Below are positions 57,604-64,000 of a stretch of DNA of 64,000 nt, one piece after another. Where the stretch lies: contig NC_133398.1 in assembly GCF_047511655.1 (NCBI RefSeq), positions 39,065,638 through 39,129,637 of the forward strand. The letters run 5' to 3'. Position numbers and translations under genes: made by a program. Each line of letters starts with the position of its first letter. Positions within the stretch are counted from its first letter, which is position 1. Source of the stretch: Castor canadensis. Its lineage: Eukaryota; Chordata; Mammalia; Rodentia; Castoridae. A model generated the notes under the pieces. The model did no database searches and was not told the origin of the DNA. It worked only from the letters and a program-made list of their open reading frames with translations.

Positions 57604-58055
57604 GTAATCCTAGCTACTTGGGAGGCAGCGATCAGGATAATTGCTGTCAAGCCAGCCTGGGCAGAGAGACCATATCTCAAAAATACCCAACACAAAAGAG
57701 GGCTGGAGGAATGGTTCAGGTAGTAAAGAGCCTACCTGGCAAGTGTGAGGTCCTGAGTTCAGACCCCAGGACCATCGCCATATCTATCTGTGTATGTATA
57801 TAAAAAGTTGTAAGGGGCTGAGGAAGTAGCTCAGTGGTACAGTGCTTGCCTAACATGCATGAAGCTCTGAATACTGTCTACAGCACTAAATACATTAAGT
57901 AAGTAAGCAAATAAATCAATAAACAAAACTTTTTTTTAATTTGGGCATAGTGGTGCATGTCTGTAATCTCAGCATTCAGGAGGCTGAGGAAGGAGGATAC
58001 AAGGTTGTGGCCAGCCTTGACTACACAGGGAGACTTATGTCTCCAAGGGGGGAAA
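57604..58055 (+). mobile_element. Sense SINE cluster
   Basis: Composite 57604-57778 (B1 5' end missing), ID 57813-57893, B1-like 57939-58055. Confidence 0.7.
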
Positions 58056-58169
58056 AATGTAGAGAAATTAACCTTGAGAATCACAAATGCTTGCTGTGTA
58101 CCCATAAATACAGTCCCCTTTATTTCAGATTACAGAGAGAAATCATCATTATAGTCATTAAACTAAGTA

Positions 58170-58346
58170 CATATGTTGTCTTATATAATCCTCAGAATAC
58201 CAAAAGGTTTGCATTATTAGCCTCATTTCATAGATGATAGATAACATTCAGATTTTAAGAGGTTAAAATTGCCAGTGGTCACACAACATTCTGAGAGATG
58301 GAGCCATGATCTTAATTCAAGTCTGTCTGATTTCAGAGCCTGTGCT
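58170..58346 (+). mobile_element. MIR SINE relic
   Basis: TCTTATATAATCCTCAGAAT, TTATTAGCCTCATTTCATAG, GAGGTTAAAATTGCCAGTGG and TCTGATTTCAGAGCCTGTGC reproduce the MIR order. Confidence 0.7.
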
Positions 58347-58435
58347 TAGAACTGCTGATTACAAAGCTACAAAGCTAAGGGAACATAAATAAATATTTCT
58401 TCTTTTGAAAATAAATCTAATAACGAGACATGTTC

Positions 58436-59006
58436 AACTGGGTGTGATAATACACAATTGTAATGACAGCAGGCTGAGGCAGGAGGATCTTGAGATAACT
58501 CACTGTGAACATATTAAAATATATCCTTTTTTTGGCACATTTTTTTTTTGCATAAGGATCAAATAGAGGAATGGATATATGGACAAATACATGATAAGGC
58601 AAGTATAATATAAGTGTACATATATACATAACTATAGTAAAACTCAGCATTTCAATATGCTTGATTTTATTTATTTACTTGTCGGGGTGGTGCTGCAAAT
58701 TGAACCCAGGGCCTTACACATACTATTCAAGGGCTCTACCACTGAGCTATGCTCTCAGCCCTCAATTTTTCTTTCTTTTTTTATTTTTTATTTATTTATT
58801 TTTTTTATTTTACTATGCTGGAGATTAAACCCAGAGCCTGTGCATGGTAGGCAGGTACTCTACCACTGTGCTACATCCCTAGTCCTTTTGTTATTTTATT
58901 TTGAGACAGGGTCTTGCTAAGTTGCCAGCTGGCCTTAAACTTGTGATCCTCTTGCCTCAGTCTCATGATTAGCAAGAATTACAGGCGTGTACCACCATGC
59001 CTGGCT
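58436..59006. mobile_element. SINE cluster
   Basis: B1 fragment sense 58436-58510; ID antisense 58668-58761 and 58790-58886; B1-like antisense 58893-59006. Confidence 0.7.
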
Positions 59007-59035
59007 CAAAATTTTTCCATAATACAACTTTGAGC

Positions 59036-59953
59036 CAAGAGTCTTATCTTGAAAATATCAAACACAAAAAAGGGCTGGTGGAGTGACTCAAGGTGTAGGC
59101 CCTGAGTTCAAGCCCCAGTACTGCAAAAAATAAATAAATAAAAAGTAAAACTTTGAGGAGGAAAGATGACATCATATACAAAATAATCTAGCTGATGGAG
59201 TGGTTCAAGTGGTAGAGCACCTTCCCAGTGAGTACAAGACCCTGAGTTCAAACAACACCAGTACCACAAAATAAAGCATTAAAAATAATAATAGCCGAAT
59301 GCCAGTGGCTTATACCTGTAATCTTAGCTACTCTAGAGACAAAAATAATGAGGATCACAGTTCAAAGCCAGCCCTGGGAAAATAATTCGTGAGACTCTTA
59401 TCTCGAAAAACCCCATCACAATAAAGGGCTGGTGGAGTCACTCAAGCAGTAAGAGGTCTTGCCTAGCAAATATGAGACCCTGAATTCAAACTCCAGTGCC
59501 ACCAAAAAAAATTTTTTTAATAAATTAATGATGATAATCTTCTATTGTTGCAGGTAATACACTTGCCTGGCACACACAAAGCCCTGGGTTTAATCTCCAA
59601 CACTAGAAAGTAACAATAATCTTTAATTTTTTTGTAATACTAGGGTTTGAATTCAGGGCCTAACACTTGCAAGGAAAGTACTCTACCACTTCAGCCACTC
59701 TGCCATCCCTGTTGTGTGTTGGGTAGTTTCGAGATAGGGTCTTGCAAACTATTTAGGCTGGCTTCAAATTGTGATCCTCCTGATCTCTGCTTCCTGAATA
59801 GCTAGGATTACAGGCATGAGCCAGCCATCGGTTGGCCAGCTATTTATTTAACTTTTGATACAGGGTTTCACTATGCATCCCATGCTGGCCTCATACTATG
59901 TAGCCCAGGCTGATCTCAAACTTGTGGTCTTCTTGCGTCAGCCTCCCAAGTAA
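59036..59953. mobile_element. SINE cluster
   Basis: Truncated B1-dID sense 59036-59145 with the CTCAAGGTGTAGGCCCTG core; ID sense 59187-59276; composite B1-ID sense 59294-59512; ID fragment sense 59551-59609; composite antisense 59623-59837; B1-like antisense 59854-59953. Confidence 0.75.
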
Positions 59954-59964
59954 TAATAAGACTC

Positions 59965-60260
59965 TAAACATAGTTATCTGATTATTTCACCCTTATGCTT
60001 AAATCTTTTGAGTAACTTTGTAGTATCTGTATGATGAACTGTAAATTTTGTAGTAGAGCATACAAGGCCTCTGCTCACCTGTCTAGCTTTCTCTCTTATA
60101 GCTTCCACTCCTGTACTACATAATCCTCCTCTCTTTGGCCTTTTCTAGATTTCCACACATGATGAACCTTCTGTTTTGAATCCCTTTCTATAAACCTTAT
60201 GTAAACAAATTAGATGCTGTCTCTCCCATCTCAGGTAGTTTTTACTTTAATTCATTCAAG
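59965..60260 (+). mobile_element. L2 LINE relic
   Basis: TACAAGGCCTCTGCTCACCT and CCACTCCTGTACTACATAAT-type segments follow the sense L2 3' region. Confidence 0.45.
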
Positions 60261-60360
60261 GATTTGCAGTGTGGGAAAGGCATCTTCTGATCTCAAAGGA
60301 AAGTTGTCAAATAATTTTACCAGGAAAGCAATTTTAATACTTTTTTTTGTGATTCTTGAT

Positions 60361-60799
60361 TTTTTTTTTTTTTTTTGGTGGGATTGAGGTTTGAACTCTG
60401 GGCTTCATGCTTGCAAAGCAGGCGCTCTACTGTTTGAGCCACACCTCCAGTCCACTTTGCTCTGCTTATTTTGGAGATGGGGTCTTGAGAACTACTTGCC
60501 CAGGCTGGCCTCAAACATTCATCCTCCTGATCTTAGCCTCCCAAGTAACTAAATAGGCATGAGCCATCATGCCCCAGTTTTTTGTTTGTTTGGTTTGGTT
60601 TTGGGAGTACTGGAGTTTGAATTTAGGGCCTCACGGTTAACTAGGCAGGTGCTCTGCTACTTGAGCCATACTTCCAATCCTTTTTTTGGTATTTGGAAAC
60701 AGGGTCTCCAATTGTAGCCCAGAGTGGCCTTGAATTCACAGTCCTCCTGCTTTAGCCTCCCCAATGCTGGGATTACAGATGTGCGTCCCAATGCCCAGC
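60361..60799 (-). mobile_element. Antisense SINE cluster
   Basis: ID-B1' dimer 60361-60576; ID 60581-60680; B1-like 60683-60799. Confidence 0.75.
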
Positions 60800-61156
60800 A
60801 ATATTCTGTTTTATAGTTATGACTTAACGCTGTTGTTATGCATAAAGATTCTTCTAAATAAACATCTTTATATATCAGTCTTATGGTAGTGGACTTGTTC
60901 TTAGGTGAGAATATAAACATTGAGGGTTTTGCTTCAGATTGTCCAGTTGTACTCTAGAAAGATGATACCATGTTTAGCTTGTCACAAGCAATGTATTCAG
61001 GGCTCAATTCGAAGAAAAGTATTTTTGTTTTTACTAGCATAAATTAATTATAATTATATACATATATATAATGTTCTTTGATCAAATTCACCCCGTATAT
61101 ACTTGTTTTTTTAAAAGTGCTTCATTATTGGTTGCTAAGGAATATGATGTTTCTCT
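60800..61156. other. AT-rich intron 4 sequence, nothing recognised
   Basis: No SINE. A short AT run at 61045-61072. Confidence 0.4.
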
Positions 61157-61470
61157 GTGTGTGTGTGTGTGGTGCTTGGAATTGAACTTAGGACAATCTG
61201 TATGTTAACCAGGTGATCTACCACTGAGCTACACCCCCAGTCCAATAACAGTCTGTCTTAATAAGGGAATCATAGTTACTGTGAGTTCATGGAAAACTTT
61301 AAGGAGGCCCATGACCTCTCTGAAATTGAATGTAAAATTTATTTAGAATTTCTAGAAAAGTCTAAACTGGGATGCTGGTGGACACCTATAATCCCAGCAC
61401 TTGGGAGGCTGAAACAGATTTGTGAGTTCCTTGCCAAGCTGGGCTACGTAGTGAGAACGTACCTCAGAAG
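61157..61470. mobile_element. ID antisense (61170-61242) with (GT)n tail, B1-like sense (61363-61470)
   Basis: GAATTGAACTTAGGAC and TACCACTGAGCTACACCCCC in the ID; CCTATAATCCCAGCACTTGG in the B1. Confidence 0.7.
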
Positions 61471-61901
61471 AAAAGAGAGAAGAGAGAGATGTTTGACATT
61501 TCTAAGTCTCTAAGAGGAATCCAAGGCTTAAAAATAGCTAAAAACCTTTGATCTAATGCACAGGTTTCCAAACCATACTGCCCATTGGAAGTCAGGTATT
61601 GTACATGCCAAGTGGCCTAAGCATTTAACTTGGAAAATTACCTGGATTATCAAACTGTGTGTCAAAATTCTCTTTAAAAGTCCCACTAACCGTGCTAAGC
61701 TTTTAAAGGCTATATTTTAACTCTTTTGTCTTAGTCGAATTGTCATCTTAGTGTAACTATATAGCTCTGTGTTTGAAGTGAGCCACCTGGCCAACCTTCA
61801 GTATATGAGGATGGTGCTGTGAACTAAGAAAAGCCCATCTTGATGTCTTCTGTGGGATTGTCCCATAGAGGGTTGATGTCTGTGTTCTCTCTTCCCTGCA
61901 G

Positions 61902-62095
61902 GCTCTCGAGATGGTTCTATGGGACTCTGGGAGGTGACAGATGATGTGTTGACCAAAAGTGATGCAAGGCATAATGTGTCAAGAGTCCCTGTGTATGCTC
62001 ACATCACTCACAAGGCCTTAAAGGACATCCCCAAGGAGGACACAAACCCTGACAACTGCAAGGTCCGGGCTCTAGCCTTCAACAACAAGAACAAG
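61902..62095 (+). CDS. DCAF12: DCAF12 coding exon 5 (residues 201-265)
   Basis: 194 bp, acceptor TCCCTGCAG|GCTCTC completing Gly201, donor AACAAG|GTATGA, phase 0. Encodes SRDGSMGLWEVTDDVLTKSD through VRALAFNNKNK. SRDGSMGLWEV is the closing strand of WD repeat 2. The charged loop that follows (YAHITHKALKDIPKEDTNPD) leads to KVRALAFN, the first strand of WD repeat 3 (about 250-289). Apart from normal intron ends it shows no irregularity. Confidence 0.95.
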
Positions 62096-62988
62096 GTATG
62101 AACACACTGAAGCCTGTTCTCTTGGCTTCTGTTTTGAGGTTCATTCCCATTTCTACTTCCCTATGGTGCGCTTGCTGCATAGCTTGGTTCTGAACCCATA
62201 GAGCACCATTTAAAGACCTAAGGAATGCTGGCGAGAAATTGTAACACTGAGGCTGTGAAATTTACCCTTGGATTGATCTCTGTAGTGTTTCTCTTGGGTG
62301 GAAATATTTGTGGGTCACCCTCACAGTTTCCGAGGGCCACTCTGACTTGACTATTCCTCATTGAACCTGCCTTTGCAGGTGTGATTTTCATACTTGCCTT
62401 TAAAAGTAAGTATTAAGTTCCTTCTCATTCTTCACTGCCTTCTTTCCTTTCCCACTGCTACCAAATCTTACATAATCATTGCATCAAGTCTCCTGATGCT
62501 GAAGTTTTAAGTAGAGTACAAGAAAGTAGACCCAGAGCCAGAAAAAAACAAAGGCTTCTGTAGAATCTGAACAAGGCCACAGTCTGGAGGTTTGTTCCTT
62601 TAGCCTCCTACTGCCATCCACATTTCTTGTCTAGAAGTAGATGTTTGTCTCCACTTACAGCTCTCACACTGAGACTTAGGAAAACTGCCCTTCACTTGTG
62701 TGCTTTAACAATCCAGTAGTATATCAGGGGAATGATGGCATATTAAGGACTTTTTGAACCATGGGTTTCTGTTTTTGCTACAGTCTGGACTTGCTACTTT
62801 CAGTTTAATATGCTGTTCAGCTATAGTCCATAGGGTGAGGTGGGGCTGATAATTACTGGTGCCTTTCTTGGGGTCATGATGGGATAGGAAGAGAGAGTAA
62901 AAGGACTCCCTCCTTCAGGGTCTTCCCCTGTTTATTGTGATACCTTAGTTACTATAGATTGAACTAAAACCTGTTTTTTATTTTGTAG
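62096..62988 (+). other. DCAF12 intron 5
   Basis: 893 bp, donor GTATGA, acceptor TTATTTTGTAG. No SINE or LINE seen. Confidence 0.8.
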
Positions 62989-63054
62989 GAACTGGGAGCA
63001 GTATCTCTGGATGGCTACTTTCATCTCTGGAAGGCTGAAAATACACTGTCTAAG
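62989..63054 (+). CDS. DCAF12: DCAF12 coding exon 6 (residues 266-287)
   Basis: 66 bp, phase 0 at both ends, acceptor TTTTGTAG|GAACTG, donor TCTAAG|GTATGG. Encodes ELGAVSLDGYFHLWKAENTL and SK, the end of WD repeat 3 with the SLDGYFHLWK strand. It is the last coding exon in the window. The following intron runs past 64000, so the rest of the propeller and the C-terminus are not visible. Confidence 0.95.
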
Positions 63055-63438
63055 GTATGGTGAACATGACTTAGTATTTTACCTGATAATTCACCATCTG
63101 GTTAAAATGGTGAGTTTCTCCTCAAGTTTTGCCATTGTTCTGTAAAGGTCTGGGCATGTTATTTTGTGTAGTGTATGAAATTCTGCATCTGGTCTGCTTC
63201 TCTTGACGGAAAGTCTTTTAAAGAGATCTGAAGAGGTGATGCTTTTCAGATTGCAGGGGCTTCCTCAGAAGCTCCTTTAACAGTCCTCCAGTGCACAGAG
63301 TATTTAAGCATTTGTTTATAGATTATTCACTACTTGGCATGTTGTAGAGACAGGAGAAATCAAAGTTAGGAACTACTAGCAACAGTCAAAAGGTACCATC
63401 TCTGAAATAATCATGTAAGATAATTAGAAAATGTTTTT

Positions 63439-63644
63439 TGCTGGGTGCCTATGGCTCATACCTGTAATAGCTACTCAGGAAGCAGATCAGGAGGATTATG
63501 TTTCCAAGCCAACCCAGGAAAATAGATCAGGACACCCTCAACTTGAAAAATACCCAACCCAAAAAAAGGACTGGAGGCATGGCTCAAATGGTAGAGCCAC
63601 CTGCAAGCATGAGGCCCTGAGTTCAAACCCCAGTATGCCAAAAA

Positions 63645-63675
<31 letters not shown>

Positions 63676-63676
63676 A
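63439..63676 (+). mobile_element. Composite B1-ID SINE with (AAAT)n tail
   Basis: B1-like part, CCCAACCCAAAAAAAGGACT linker and ID with a shortened core. The tail is (AAAT)n at 63642-63676. Confidence 0.8.
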
Positions 63677-63697
63677 TTTTTTTGGGTTGGCTTGGGG

Positions 63698-63827
63698 TTT
63701 TTTTTTTTTTTTTTTCTTTTTTCTGAGACAAGGTCTTGCAGTGTAACCCAAGCTGGTCTTGAACTTGAAATTCTCCTGCCTCAGCCTCCCAAGCAGTGGG
63801 ATTTCAGGTGTTATAACACCACACCTA
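63698..63827 (-). mobile_element. B1-like SINE, antisense
   Basis: T-run, GAGACAAGGTCTTGCAGTGT and CCTGCCTCAGCCTCCCAAGC. Confidence 0.8.
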
Positions 63828-64000
63828 GGGAGAGAAGGGACTTAATTTACAGTATTTACAAACAACATATTTAGAGTTAAACCTACATGTGTGTCTTGAA
63901 CTCCAGGGGGAGTTAGCAATGACCTGAACCTGGGTCAATATCCCTATGTTGGAATTGGGATATGACCCAAGGCAGACTTAGAATAGAGGCAATGAAACCA

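Overview
The window is nuclear DNA from a placental mammal. Exons are short with GT/AG splice sites, introns reach about 20 kb, there are two CpG-island promoters, and most of the rest is interspersed repeats. The SINEs (7SL/B1-like monomers, tRNA-derived ID-like monomers, and dimers and trimers of the two) point to a non-murid rodent. A beaver-type castorimorph is my best guess, as an inference from SINE style only.

One gene is recognised with confidence: DCAF12 (WDR40A), the WD40 substrate receptor of the CUL4-DDB1 ubiquitin ligase, on the + strand. Its CpG-island promoter lies around 32.4-33.25 kb. Coding exons 1-6 lie at 33094-33171, 34198-34452, 55040-55246, 56810-56870, 61902-62095 and 62989-63054. 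They join without a frame break into residues 1-287 of a protein of about 453 residues. The remaining exons lie beyond the right edge. Intron 2 is 20.6 kb and full of repeats.

At the left edge a second CpG island (about 1.33-1.92 kb) drives a minus-strand gene. Only its first exon is in the window, ending in a consensus splice donor at 1644/1643. The human gene order (DCAF12 head-to-head with UBAP1) makes UBAP1 the likely identity, but no UBAP1 coding sequence is visible.

The 2-32 kb interval between the two promoters holds no supported protein-coding gene. It contains dense SINEs, a decayed ERVL-class retrovirus interior (8.9-12.7 kb) with a separate dUTPase relic (26.56-26.89 kb), MaLR-type LTR pieces, an L1 3' end (23.96-24.64 kb), MIR and L2 relics, a U6 snRNA pseudogene (5985-6075) and several microsatellites.

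The most informative structures are insertion histories readable from target-site duplications: L1 3' ends nested inside SINEs at 38.4 and 52.1 kb, an internally polyadenylated L1 scrap at 35.8 kb, ID elements nested inside B1 elements, and a three-copy target-site motif next to the exon 4 splice donor. I found no prokaryote-type system, CRISPR array or novel multi-gene system.
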